Below are positions 1-13,355 of a stretch of 64,000 nt of DNA, in pieces. The DNA comes from Hydractinia symbiolongicarpus. Its lineage: Eukaryota > Cnidaria > Hydrozoa > Anthoathecata > Hydractiniidae. The notes under the pieces were generated by a model. The model searched no databases. It was not told where the DNA came from and saw nothing but the letters and a program-made list of their open reading frames with translations. Within the stretch, counting starts at the first letter, position 1. Each line of letters opens with the position of its first letter. The stretch covers positions 23,847,501 to 23,911,500 of the forward strand of contig NC_079881.1 of the NCBI RefSeq assembly GCF_029227915.1. Direction: 5' to 3'. The position numbers were made by a program, and so were the translations under genes.

Positions 1-368
1 GAAACGATTGACTGTGGGAATTACTTGAACTGATTCTGGACTGTGACCTTATAAATGTGATAAATGAGCCAATTGGACTCCAAAGAATAACATTCTTCTG
101 AAATCGGCATGATTGTTGGAATTCAGCGAGTACACTAGCCTCTGTGGTAGCGTTTTATTTAAAAATTTAGCTAAATAAGTATTTTTTGCTGTGGGACCAA
201 TCTTAGCCGTTAGTTTGCGTTGAAGAAATACAGACAGTTTCAAAAACTACATTTCATTTACTTTCTAACGGTGTCAATCCGTTTGAGTTACAACGGTTCC
301 GTCACATATTCGTACCAACATGTATTTAGTGATTTTCTTCCGATATTACTAAGTTGTATTGCTTTTAA

Positions 369-2230
369 CAGTGAAAGGATTGACTGTGGGAATTAATGGA
401 ACTGATTCTGGACTATGACCTTATAAATGTGATAAATGAGCCAATTGGTCTCCAAGGAATAACATTCTTCTTATTTTGACATGATTGCCGGAATTCATCG
501 ATTACATTAGGCTCTGTGGAAGCGCTTTATTTAAAAATTTAGATAAATAAGTCTTTTCTTACTGTGGGACCAATCCTGGCCGTTAGCACGCGCTGAATAA
601 ATAGAAACAGTTCCAAAGACTACATTTCATTGACTTTCTAGAGGTATAAATCCGTTTGAGTTACAACGGTTGCGTCACATATTCGTACCAACATGTATTT
701 AGCGATAGTATTCGGATGTTACTAGGTTGCATCGCCTTTAACAGTGAAACGCTTGACTGTGGGACTTAATTGAACTGATTTTGGCCTTTGACCTTATAAA
801 TGTGATAAAAGAGCCAGTTTCACTACAAGAAATAACATTCTTCTTAATTTGACATGATTGCTGGAACTCAGCGATTACACCGGGCACTGTGGTAGCGCTT
901 TATTAAAAAATTAAGATAAACAAGACATTTTTTACTGTGGGCCAATCCTAGTCGTTAGCTCGCGCTGAAGAAATAGAGACAATTTCAAAAACTACATTTC
1001 ATTTACATTCTAACGGTTTCAATCCGTTTGAGTTACAACGGTTGCGTCACATATTCGTATCAACATGTATTTAGCGATATTTTTCTGCTATTACTAGGTT
1101 GCATCGCTTTTAACAGTGAAACGCTTGACTGTGCGACTTAATTGAACTGATTTTGGTCTTTGACCTTATAAATGTGATAAATGAGCCAGTTTGACTACAA
1201 AAAATAACATTCTTCTTAATTTGACATGATTGCTGGAACTCGCGATTACACTGGGCACTGTGGTAGCGCTTTATTAAAAAATTAAGATAAGCAAGTCATT
1301 TTTTACTGTGGGACCAATCCTAGCCGTTATATCGCGCTAAAGAAATAGAGACAGTTTCAAAAACTACATTTCATTTACTTTCTAACGGTGTCAATCCGTT
1401 TGAGTTACAACGGTTGTGTCACATATTCGTACCAACATATATTTAGCGATAGTATTCGGATGTTACTAGGTTGCATCGCCTTTAACAGTGAAACGCTTGA
1501 CTGTGGGACTTAATTGAACTGATTTTGGTCTTTGACCTTATAAATGAGATAAATGAGCCAGTTTGACTACAAAAAATAACATTCTTCTTAATTTGACATG
1601 ATTGCTGGAACTCGCGATTACACTAGGCACTGTGGTAGCGCTTTATTAAAAAATTAAGATAAGCAAGTCATTTTATACTGTGGGACCAATCCTAGCCGTT
1701 ATCTCGCGCTAAAGAAATAGAGACAGTTTCAAAAACTACATTTTATTTACTTTCTAACGGTGTCAATCCGTTTGAGTTACAACGGTTGTGTCACATATTC
1801 GCACCAACATATATTTAGCGATAGTATTCGGATGTTACTAGGTTGCATCGCCTTTAACAGTGAAACACTTGACTGTGGGACTTAATTGAACTGATTCTGG
1901 ACTGTGACCTTATAAATGTGATAAGTGAGCCAATTGGACTCCAAGGAATAACATTCTTCTTAATTCGACATGATTGTTGGAATTCAGCGAGTACACTATG
2001 CCCTGTGGTAGCGCTTTATTTAAAAATTTAGATAAATAAATCATTTTTTACTGTGGGACCAATCCTAGCCGTTAGTTTGCGTTAAAGAAGTACAGACAGT
2101 TTCAAAAACTAAATTTCATTGAATTTCTAACGGGGTCAATCCGTTTGAGTTACAACGGTTGCGTTACATATTCGTACCAACATGTATTTAGTGATTTTCT
2201 TCCGATATTACTAAGTTGTGTTGCTTTTAA
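369..2230 (+). repeat. 5-monomer higher-order repeat, unit 1
   Basis: This 1,862-bp block of five satellite monomers is repeated directly downstream with an offset of exactly 1,862 bp. By eye only about half a dozen substitutions separate the two, for example AAATAGAAAC against AAATAGGAAC near 601 and 2461, and GAAACACTTG against GAAACGCTTG near 1863 and 3723. The five monomers inside a unit differ from each other far more than the two units do, which is the definition of a higher-order repeat. Confidence 0.93.
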
Positions 2231-4092
2231 CAGTGAAAGGATTGACTGTGGGAATTAATGGAACTGATTCTGGACTATGACCTTATAAATGTGATAAATG
2301 AGCCAATTGGTCTCCAAGGAATAACATTCTTCTTATTTTGACATGATTGCCGGAATTCATCGATTACATTAGGCTCTGTGGAAGCGCTTTATTTAAAAAT
2401 TTAGATAAATAAGTCTTTTCTTACTGTGGGACCAATCCTGGCCGTTAGCACGCGCTGAATAAATAGGAACAGTTCCAAAGACTACATTTCATTGACTTTC
2501 TAGAGGTATAAATCCGTTTGAGTTACAACGGTTGTGTCACATATTCGTACCAACATGTATTTAGCGATAGTATTCGGATGTTACTAGGTTGCATCGCCTT
2601 TAACAGTGAAACGCTTGACTGTGGGACTTAATTGAACTGATTTTGGCCTTTGACCTTATAAATGTGATAAAAGAGCCAGTTTCACTACAAGAAATAACAT
2701 TCTTCTTAATTTGACATGATTGCTGGAACTCAGCGATTACACCGGGCACTGTGGTAGCGCTTTATTAAAAAATTAAGATAAACAAGACATTTTTTACTGT
2801 GGGCCAATCCTAGTCGTTAGCTCGCGCTGAAGAAATAGAGACAATTTCAAAAACTACATTTCATTTACATTCTAACGGTTTCAATCCGTTTGAGTTACAA
2901 CGGTTGCGTCACATATTCGTATCAACATGTATTTAGCGATATTTTTCCGCTATTACTAGGTTGCATCGCTTTTAACGGTGAAACGCTTGACTGTGCGACT
3001 TAATTGAACTGATTTTGGTCTTTGACCTTATAAATGTGATAAATGAGCCAGTTTGACTACAAAAAATAACATTCTTCTTAATTTGACATGATTGCTGGAA
3101 CTCGCGATTACACTGGGCACTGTGGTAGCGCTTTATTAAAAAATTAAGATAAGCAAGTCATTTTTTACTGTGGGACCAATCCTAGCCGTTATCTCGCGCT
3201 AAAGAAATAGAGACAGTTTCAAAAACTACATTTCATTTACTTTCTAACGGTGTCAATCCGTTTGAGTTACAACGGTTGTGTCACATATTCGTACCAACAT
3301 ATATTTAGCGATAGTATTCGGATGTTACTAGGTTGCATCGCCTTTAACAGTGAAACGCTTGACTGTGGGACTTAATTGAACTGATTTTGGTCTTTGACCT
3401 TATAAATGAGATAAATGAGCCAGTTTGACTACAAAAAATAACATTCTTCTTAATTTGACATGATTGCTGGAACTCGCGATTACACTAGGCACTGTGGTAG
3501 CGCTTTATTAAAAAATTAAGATAAGCAAGTCATTTTATACTGTGGGACCAATCCTAGCCGTTATCTCGCGCTAAAGAAATAGAGACAGTTTCAAAAACTA
3601 CATTTTATTTACTTTCTAACGGTGTCAATCCGTTTGAGTTACAACGGTTGTGTCACATATTCGCACCAACATATATTTAGCGATAGTATTCGGATGTTAC
3701 TAGGTTGCATCGCCTTTAACAGTGAAACGCTTGACTGTGGGACTTAATTGAACTGATTCTGGACTGTGACCTTATAAATGTGATAAGTGAGCCAATTGGA
3801 CTCCAAGGAATAACATTCTTCTTAATTCGACATGATTGTTGGAATTCAGCGAGTACACTATGCCCTGTGGTAGCGCTTTATTTAAAAATTTAGATAAATA
3901 AATCATTTTTTACTGTGGGACCAATCCTAGCCGTTAGTTTGCGTTAAAGAAGTACAGACAGTTTCAAAAACTAAATTTCATTGAATTTCTAACGGGGTCA
4001 ATCCGTTTGAGTTACAACGGTTGCGTTACATATTCGTACCAACATGTATTTAGTGATTTTCTTCCGATATTACTAAGTTGTGTTGCTTTTAA
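2231..4092 (+). repeat. 5-monomer higher-order repeat, unit 2
   Basis: Second copy of the 1,862-bp unit. A third unit appears to begin at 4093 with the same CAGTGAAACGATTGACTGTG start, but it is diverted after about 20 bases into an AT-rich scramble. Confidence 0.93.
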
Positions 4093-4107
4093 CAGTGAAA
4101 CGATTGA

Positions 4108-4178
4108 CTGTGGGAATTAATTGAATTGGAATTAATTTGAATTGGAATTAATTGAATTAATTAATTGAATTAATTATT
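4108..4178. repeat. AT-rich simple repeat replacing part of a monomer
   Basis: The monomer here runs into imperfect reiterations of GGAATTAATTGAATT and AATTAATTGAATT, then rejoins the normal monomer at GGAATTCAGCGAGTACACTA. The landmark-to-landmark distance (4046 to 4382) is 336 bp instead of 372. About 36 bp net has been lost, and the segment that normally holds the CCTTATAAATGTGATAAATG region is missing. It looks like slippage seeded by the GGAATTAATTGAA motif of the monomer itself. Confidence 0.8.
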
Positions 4179-5170
4179 GGAATTCAGCGAGTACACTAGC
4201 CTCTGTGGTAGCGCTTTATTTAAAAATTTAGATAAATAAGGCTTTTTTGCTGTGGGACCAATCCTGGCCGTTAGCACGCGCTGATCAAATAGGAACAGTT
4301 TCAAAGACTACATTTCATTGACTTTCTAGCGGTATAAATCTGTTTGAGTTACAACTGTTGCGTCACATATTCATACCAACATGTATTTAGCGATAGTATT
4401 CGGATATCTATAGGTTGCATCGCCTTTAACAGTGAAACGATTGACTGTAGGACTTAATTGAAATGATTTTGCCCTTTGACGTTATAAATGTGATAAATGA
4501 GCCAGTATGACAAGAAAAAACATTCTTCTTAATTTGACATGATTGCTGGAACTCGCGATTACACTGGGCACTGTAGTAGCGCTTTATTAAAAAATTAAGA
4601 TAAGCAAGTCTATTTTTACTGTGGGACTAATCCTAGCCGTTATCTCGCGCTAAAGAAATAGAGACAGTTTAAAAAACTACATTTCATTTACTTTCTAACG
4701 GTGTCAATCCGTTTGAGTTACAACGGTTGTGTCACATATTCGTACCAACATATATTTAGCGATAGTATTCGGATGTTACTAGGTTGCATCGCCTTTAACA
4801 GTGAAACGCTTGACTGTGGGACTTAATTGAACTGATTTTTGCCTTTGACCTTATAAATGTGATAAATGAGCCAGTTTCACTACAAGAAATAACATTCTTC
4901 TTAATTTGACATGATTGCTGGAACTCAGCGATTACACCGGGCACTGTGGTAGCGCTTTATTAAAAAATTAAGATAAACAAGACATTTTTTACTGTGGGCC
5001 AATCCTAGTCGTTAGCTCGCGCTGAAGAAATAGAGACAATTGCAAAAACTACATTTCATTTGCATTCTAACGGTGTCAATCCGTTTGAGTTACAACGGTT
5101 GCGTCACATATTCGTACCAACATGTATTTAGCGATATTTTTCCGGTATTACTAGGTTGCATCGCTTTTAA

Positions 5171-8100
5171 CAGTGAAACGATTGACTGTGGGACTTAATT
5201 GAACTAATTTTGGACTGTGACCTTATAAATGTGAAAGTGAGACAATTGGACTTCAAGAAATTACATTCTTCTTAATTTGACATGATTGCCGAAACTCAGC
5301 GATTACACTGGGCGCTGTGGTAGCGATTCATATAAAAATTAAGATAAATAAGTCTTTTTTTGCTGAGGGACCAATCCTGGCCGTTCGCACGCGCTGAATA
5401 AATAGAAACAGTTTCAAAGACCACAATTCATTGAATTTCTAGCGGTGTAAATCTGTTTGAGTTACAACTTTTGCGCCACATATTCATACCAACATGTATT
5501 TAGCGATAGTATTCTGATGTTACTTGGTTGCATCGCTTTTAACAGTGAAACGCTTGACTGTGCAACTTAATTGAACTGATTTTGGCCTTTGACCTTATAA
5601 ATGTGATAAATGAGCCAGTTTGACTACAAAAAATAACATTCTTCTTAATTTGACATGATTGCTGGAACTCAGTGATTACACTGGGCTCTGTGGTAGCGCT
5701 TTATTTAAAAATGTAGATAAATAAATAATTTTTTACTGTGGGACCAATCCTAGCCGTTAGTTTGCGTTGAAGAAATACAGACAGTTTCAAAAACTAGATT
5801 TCATTTACATTCTAACGGTTTCAATCCGTTTGAGTTACAACGGTTGCGTCACATATTCGTACCAACATGTATTTAGCGATATTTTTTCGCTATTACTAGG
5901 TTGCATCGCTTTTAACAGTGAAACGATTGACTGTGGGACTTAATTGAACTAATTTTGGACAGTGACCTTATAAATGTGAAAGTGAGACAATTGGACTTCA
6001 AGAAATTACATTCTTCTTAATTTGACATGATTGCCGAAACTCAGCGATTACACTGGGCGCTGTGGTAGCGATTCATATAAAAATTAAGATAAATAAGTCT
6101 TTTTTTGCTGAGGGACCAATCCTGGCCGTTCGCACGCGCTGAATAAATAGAAACAGTTTCAAAGACCACAATTCATTGAATTTCTAGCGGTGTAAATCTG
6201 TTTGAGTTACAACTTTTGCGCCACATATTCATACCAACATGTATTTAGCGATAGTATTCTGATGTTACTTGGTTGCATCGCTTTTAACAGTGAAACGCTT
6301 GACTGTGCAACTTAATTGAACTGATTTTGGCCTTTGACCTTATAAATGTGATAAATGAGCCAGTTTGACTACAAAAAATAACATTCTTCTTAATTTGACA
6401 TGATTGCTGGAACTCGCGATTACACTGGGCACTGTAGTAGCGCTTTATTAAAAAATTAAGATAAGCAAGTCATTTTTTACTGTGGGACCAATCCTAGCCG
6501 TTATCTCGCGCTAAAGAAATAGAGACAGTTTCAAAAACGACATTTCATTTACTTTCTAACGGTGTCAATCCGTTTGAGTTACAACGGTTGTGTCACATAT
6601 TCGTACCAACATATATTTAGCGATAGTATTCGGATGTTACTAGGTTGCATCGCCTTTAACAGTGAAACGCTTGACTGTGGGATCTAATTGAACTGATTTT
6701 TGCCTTTGACCTTATAAATGTGATAAATGAGCCAGTTTCACTACAAGAAATAACATTCTTCTTAATTTGACATGATTGCTGGAACTCAGCGATTACACCG
6801 GGCACTGTGGTAGCGCTTTATTAAAAATTTAAGATAAACAAGACATTTTTTACTGTGGGCCAATCCTAGTCGTTAGCTCGCGCTGAAGAAATAGAGACAA
6901 TTGCAAAAACTACATTTCATTTGCATTCTAACGGTGTCAATCCGTTTGAGTTACAACGGTTGCGTCACATATTCGTACCAACATGTATTTAGCGATATTT
7001 TTCCGCTATTACTAGGTTGCATCGCTTTTAACAGTGAAACGATTGACTGTGGGACTTAATTGAACTAATTTTGGACTGTGACCTTATAAATGTGAAAGTG
7101 AGACAATTGGACTTCAAGAAATTACATTCTTCTTAATTTGACATGATTGCCGAAACTCAGCGATTACACTGGGCGCTGTGGTAGCGATTCATTTAAAAAT
7201 TAAGATAAATAAGTCTTTTTTTGCTGAGGGACCAATCCTGGCCGTTCGCACGCGCTGAATAAGTAGGAACAGTTTCAAAGACCACATTTCATTGAATTTC
7301 TAGCGGTGTAAATCTGTTTGAGTTACAACTTTTGCACCACATATTCATACCAACATGTATTTAGCGATAGTATTCTGATGTTACTAGGTTGCATCGCTTT
7401 TAACAGTGAAACGCTTGACTGTGCGACTTATTTGAACTGATTTTGGTCTTTGACCTTATAAATGTGATAAATGAGCCAGTTTGACTACAAAAAATAACAT
7501 TCTTCTTAATTTGACATGATTGCTGGAACTCGCGATTACACTGGGCACTGTAGTAGCGCTTTATTAAAAAATTAAGATAAGCAAGTCATTTTTTACTGTG
7601 GGACCAATCCTAGCCGTTATCTCGCGCTAAAGAAATAGAGACAGTTTCAAAAACGACATTTCATTTACTTTCTAACGGTGTCAATCCGTTTGAGTTACAA
7701 CGGTTGTGTCACATATTCGTACCAACATATATTTAGCGATAGTATTCGGATGTTACTAGGTTGCATCGCCTTTAACAGTGAAACGCTTGACTGTGGGACT
7801 TAATTGAACTGATTTTTGCCTTTGACCTTATAAATGTGATAAATGAGCCAGTTTCACTACAAGAAATAACATTCTTCTTAATTTGACATGATTGCTGGAA
7901 CTCAGCGATTACACCGGGCACTGTGGTAGCGCTTTATTAAAAAATTAAGATAAACAAGACATTTTTTACTGTGGGCCAATCCTAGTCGTTAGCTCGCGCT
8001 GAAGAAATAGAGACAATTGCAAAAACTACATTTCATTTGCAATCTAACGGTGTCAATCCGTTTGAGTTACAACGGTTGCGTCACATATTCGTACCAACAT

Positions 8101-11100
8101 GTATTTAGCGATATTTTTCCGCTATTACTAGGTTGCATCGCTTTTAACAGTGAAACGATTGACTGTGGGACTTAATTGAACTAATTTTGGACTGTGACCT
8201 TATAAATGTGAAAGTGAGACAATTGGACTTCAAGAAATTACATTCTTCTTAATTTGACATGATTGCCGAAACTCAGCGACTACACTGAGCGCTGTGGTAG
8301 CGATTCATATAAAAATTAAGATAAATAATTCAGTTTTTACTTTGGGACCAATCCTAGCCGTTAGCGCGCGCTGACGAAATAGAGGCAGTTTCAAATACTA
8401 CATTTCACTGACTTTCTAGCGTTTCAGTCCGTTTAAGTTACAACGGTTGGGTCACATATTCGTACCAACATGTATTTAGCGATATTTTTCTGATATTACT
8501 AGGTTGCACCGCTTTTAACAGCGAAACGATTGACTGTGGGACTTAATTGAACAAACTTTGGACTGTGACCTGATAATTGTAATAAATGAGACAAGTGGTC
8601 TCCAAGGAATAACATTCTTCTTAAATTGACATGATTGTTGAATTCAGCGAGTACACTAGGCTCTGTGGTAGAGCTTTATTTAAATATTTAGATAAATAAG
8701 TCTTTTTTTGCTGAGGGACCAATCCTGGCCGTTCGCACGCGCTGAATAAATAGAAACAGTTTCAAAGACCACATTTCATTGAATTTCTAGCGGTGTAAAT
8801 CTGTTTGAGTTACAACTTTTGCGCCACATATTCATACCAACATGTATTTAGCGATAGTATTCTGATGTTACTTGGTTGCATCGCTTTTAACAGTGAAACG
8901 CTTGACTGTGCAACTTAATTGAACTGATTTTGGCCTTTGACCTTATAAATGTGATAAATGAGCCAGTTTGACTACAAAAAAAAACATTCTTCTTAATTTG
9001 ACATGATTGCTGGAACTCAGTGATTACACTGGGCGCTGTGGTAGCGCTTTATTAAAAAATTAAGATAAATAAGTCATTTTTTACTGTGGGACCAATCCTA
9101 GCCGTTAGCTCGCGCTGAAGAAATAGAGACAGTTTCAAAAACTACATTTCATTTACTTTCTAACGGTGTCAATCCGTTTGAGTTACAACGGTTGCGTCAC
9201 ATATTCGTACCAACATGTATTTAGCGATATTCTTCGCTATTACTAGGTTGCATCGCTTTTAACAGTGAAACGATTGACTGTGGGACTTAATTGAACTAAT
9301 TTTGGACTGTGACCTTATAAATGTGAAAGTAAGACAATTGGACTTCAAGAAATTACATTCTTCTTAATTTGACATGATTGCCGAAACTCAGCGATTACAC
9401 TGGGCGCTGTGGTAGCGATTCATTCAAAAATTAAGATAAAAAATTCAGTTTTTACTTTGGGACCAATCCTAGCCGTTAGCGCGCGCTGACGAAATAGAGG
9501 CAGTTTCAAATACTACATTTCACTGACTTTCTAGCGTTTCAGTCCGTTTAAGTTACAACGGTTGGGTCACATATTCGTACCAACATGTATTTAGCGATAT
9601 TTTTCTGATATTACTAGGTTGCACCGCTTTTAACAGCGAAACGATTGACTGTGGGACTTAATTGAACAAACTTTGAACTGTGACCTGATAATTGTGATAA
9701 ATGAGACAAGTGGTCTCCAAGGAATAACATTCCTCTTAAATTGACACGATTGTTGAATTCAGCGAGTACATTAGGCTCTGTGGTAGAGCTTTATTTAAAT
9801 ATTTAGATAAATAAGTCTTTTTTTGCAGAGGGACCAATCCTGGCCGTTCGCACGCGCTGAATAAATAGAAACAGTTTCAAAGACCACATTTCATTGATAT
9901 TCTAGAGGTGTAAATCTGTTTGAGTTACAACTTTTGCGCCACATATTCGTACCAACATGTATTTAGCGAGAGTATTCTGATGTCACTTGGTTGCATCGCT
10001 TTTAACAGTGAAACGCTTGACTGTGCAACTTAATTGAACTGATTTTGGCCTTTGACCTTATAAATGTGATAAATGAGCCAGTTTGACTACAAAAAATAAC
10101 ATTCTTCTTAATTTGACATGATTGCTGGAACTCAGCGATAACCGTGGGCGCTGTGGTAGCGCTTTATTAAAAACTTATGATAAATAAGTCATTTTTTACT
10201 GGGGGACCAATCCTAGCCGTTAGCTCGCGCTGAAGAAATAGAGACAGTTTCAAAAACTACATTTCATTTACTTTCTAACGGTGTCAATCCGTTTGAGTTA
10301 CAACGGTTGCGTCACATATTCGTACCAACATGTATTTAGCGATATTTCTCGCTATTACTAGGTTGCATCGATTTTATCAGTGAAACGATTGACTGTGGGA
10401 CTTAATTAAACTAATTTTGGACTGTGACCTTATAAATGTGAAAGTGAGACAATTGGACTTCAAGAAATTACATTCTTCTTAATTTGACATGATTGCCGAA
10501 ACTCAGCGATTACACTGGGCGCTGTGGTAGCGATTCATTTAAAAATTAAGATAAAAAATTCAGTTTTTACTTTGGGACCAATCCTAGCCGTTAGCGCGCG
10601 CTGACGAAATAGAGGCAGTTTCAAATACTACATTTCACTGACTTTCTAGCGGTGTCAGTCCGTTTAAGTTACAACGGTTGGGTCACATATTCGTACCAAC
10701 ATGTATTTAGAGATATTTTTCTGATATTACTAGGTTGCACCGCTTTTAACAGCGAAACGATTGACTGTGGGACTTAATTGAACAAACATTGGACTGTGAC
10801 CTGATAATTGTAATAAATGAGACAAGTGGTCTCCAAGGAATAACATTCTTCTTAAATTGACATGATTGTTGAATTCAGCGAGTACACTAGGCTCTGTGGT
10901 AGAGCTTTATTTAAATATTTAGATAAATAAGTCTTTTTTTGCTGAGGGACCAATCCTGGCCGTTCGCACGCGCTGAATAAATAGGAACAGTTTCAAAGAC
11001 CACATTTCATTGAATTTCTAGCGGTGTAAATCTGTTTGAGTTACAACTTTTGCGCCACATATTCATACCAACATGTATTTAGCGATAGTATTCTGATGTT

Positions 11101-12240
11101 ACTAGGTTGCATCGCTTTTAACAGTGAAACGCTTGACTGTGCAACTTAATTGAACTAATTTTGGCCTTTGACCTTATAAATGTGATAAATGAGCCAGTTT
11201 GACTACAAAAAATAACATTCTTCTTAGTTTGACATGATTGCTGGAACTCAGCGATTACACTGGGCGCTGTGGTAGCGCTTTATTAAAAAATTAAGATAAA
11301 TAAGTCATTTTTTACTGTGGGACCAATCCTAGCCGTTAGCTCGCGTTGAAGAAATAGAGACAGTTTCAAAAACTACATTTCATTTACTTTCTAACGGTGT
11401 CAATCCGTTTGAGTTACAACGGTTGCGTCACATATTCGTACCAACATGTATTTAGCGATATTTTTCGCTATTACTAAGTTGCATCGCTTTTAACAGTGAA
11501 ACGATTGACTGTGGGACTTAATTGAACTAATTTTGGACTGTCACCTTATAAATGTGAAAGTGAGACAATTGGACTTCAAGAAATTACATTCTTCTTAATT
11601 TGACATGATTGCCGAAACTCAGCGATTACACTGGGCGCTGTGGTAGCGATTCATTTAAAGATTAAGATAAATAATTCAGTTTTTACTGTGGGACAAATCC
11701 TAGCAGTTAGTGCGCGCTGACGAAATAGAGACAGTTTCAAATACTACATTTCACTGACTTTCTAACGGTGTCAGTCCGTTTAAGTTACAACGGTTGGGTC
11801 ACATATTTGTACAAGCATGTATTTAGCGATATTTTTCTGATATTACTAGGCTGCACCGCTTTTAACAGCGAAACGATTGACTGTGGGACTTAATTGAACA
11901 AACTTTGGACTGTGACCTGATAATTGTAATAAATGAAACAAGTGGTCTTCAAGAAATAACATTCTTCTTAATTTGATATGATTGCCGGACTCAGCCATTA
12001 CACTGGGCGCTGTGGTAGCGCTTCATTTAAAAATTTAGATAAATAAGTAATTCTTTACTGTGGGACCAATCCTAGGCGTTATCGCGTGCTTAAGAAGTAG
12101 CGACAGTTTCAAAAACTACATCTCACTGACTTTCTAACGGTGTCAGTCCGTTTGAGTTACAACGGTTGGGTCACATATTCGTACCAACATGTAATTAGTG
12201 ATTTTTTCCGATATTACTAAGTTGTATAGCTTTTACGAGT
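5171..12240 (+). repeat. 2-mer then 3-mer higher-order ladder
   Basis: The monomer start CAGTGAAACGATTGACTGTG followed by GGACTTAATTGAACTAATTT occurs at 5171, 5916, 7032, 8148, 9263, 10378 and 11494. The first step is 745 bp (two monomers) and the rest are 1,115-1,116 bp (three monomers). A second marker, GCGAAACGATTGACTG with AACAAAC, falls at 8521, 9636, 10752 and 11868, the same period. Monomer composition inside the 3-mer changes between the left half (5.9-8.1 kb) and the right half (8.1-12.2 kb), so two related 3-mer families lie side by side. Confidence 0.88.
9161..9191 (+). promoter_or_regulatory. Example of the AACGG triple-repeat motif in a monomer
   Basis: In this typical monomer TAACGG, then CCGTTT on the other strand, then CAACGG follow at 12-13 base steps. 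Another inverted copy, CCGTTA, lies at 9102-9107. AACGG with a leading pyrimidine matches the known core of Myb-domain binding sites (YAAC[G/T]G). The arrangement recurs in most monomers, although one subtype replaces the first copy by TAGCGGTATAAAT. Function as a protein-binding box is inference. Confidence 0.35.
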
Positions 12241-13308
12241 GAAACGATTTACTGTGGGACTTAATTGAACTGATTCTGGACTGTGACCTTATAAATGTGA
12301 TAAATAAGCCAATTGGACTCCAAGGAATAACATTCTTCTTAAATTGACATGATAGTTGAATTCAGCGAGTACACTAGGCTCTGTGGTAGAGCTTTATTTA
12401 AATATTTAGATAAATAAGTCTTTTTTTGCTGTGAGACCAATCCTGGCCGTTAGCACGTGCTGAATAAATAGGAACAGTTCCAAAGACTACATTACAAGAC
12501 TACATTGACTTTCTAGCGGTATAAATCTGTTTGAGTTACAACGGTTGCGTCACATATTCGTACCAACATGTATTTAGCAATAGTATTCGGATATTACTAG
12601 GTTGCATCGCTTTTAACAGTGAAACGCTTGACTGTGGGACTTAGTTGAACTGATTTTAGACTTTGACCTGATAAATATGATAAATGAGCCAGTTTGACTA
12701 CAAGAAATAACATTCTTCTTAATTTGACATGATTGCCGGACTCAGCCATTACACTGGGCGCTGTGGTAGCGCTTTATTAAAAAATTAAGATAAACAAGTC
12801 GTTTTTTACTGTAGGACCAATCCCAGCCGTTATCTCGCGCTGAAGAAATAGAGACAGTTTCAAAAACTACATTTCATTTACTTTCTAACGGTGTCAATCC
12901 GTTTGAGTTACAACGGTTGCGTCACATATTCGTACCAACATGTATTTAGTGATTTTCTTCCGATATTACTAAGTTGTATTGTTTTAACAGTGAAACGATT
13001 GACTGTGGGAATTAATAGAACTGATTCTGGACTGTGACCTTATAAATGTGATAAATGAGCCAATTGGTCTCCAAGGAATAACATTCTTCTTAATTTGACA
13101 TGATTGCCGGAATTCATCGATTACATTAGGATCTATGGTAGCGCTTTTTTAAGAATTTAGATAAATAAGTCTTTTCTTGCTGTGGGACCAATCCAGGCCG
13201 TTAGCACGTGCTGAATAAATAGGAACAGTTCCAAAGACTACATTTCATTGACTTTCTAGCGGTATAAATCCGTTGAGTTACAACGGTTGCGTCACATATT
13301 TGTACCAA

Positions 13309-13314
<6 letters not shown>

Positions 13315-13341
<27 letters not shown>
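13315..13341 (+). repeat. 27-base T tract at retrotransposon 5' junction
   Basis: An uninterrupted run of 27 T joins the satellite (ending CCAACATGTA) to the first unique base of the retrotransposon. The satellite itself contributes only TATTT here. The extra T bases are not in any other monomer, so they arose with the insertion. Possible sources are untemplated or template-jump DNA at the 5' end, or the tail of a fully truncated insertion in the opposite orientation. Confidence 0.85.
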
Positions 13342-13355
13342 GCGGATCAATAATA

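Larger units (their letters stand above)
1..13314 (+). repeat. 372-bp satellite array, block I
   Basis: Head-to-tail monomers of about 372 bp, all in one orientation. The landmark TGTATTTA falls at 321, 694, 1066 and 1438, giving spacings of 373, 372 and 372. Well-kept segments in nearly every copy are CACATATTCGTACCAACATG, GACTGTGGGACTTAATTGAA and AATAACATTCTTCTTAATTT. At least four subtypes can be told apart by the bases after the landmark: GTGATTTTCTTCCGATATTA, CGATAGTATTCGGATGTTAC, CGATATTTTTCCGCTATTAC and CGATATTTTTCTGATATTAC. No gene is seen in it. Its role is unknown; centromeric, subtelomeric or other heterochromatic location would be typical for such an array. Confidence 0.97.

Noticed and set aside
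13287-13355. Extension of ORF1 upstream to 13287
   Set aside because: It would translate satellite sequence and the T tract, and it starts at TTG. The ATG at 13356 lies inside the element.
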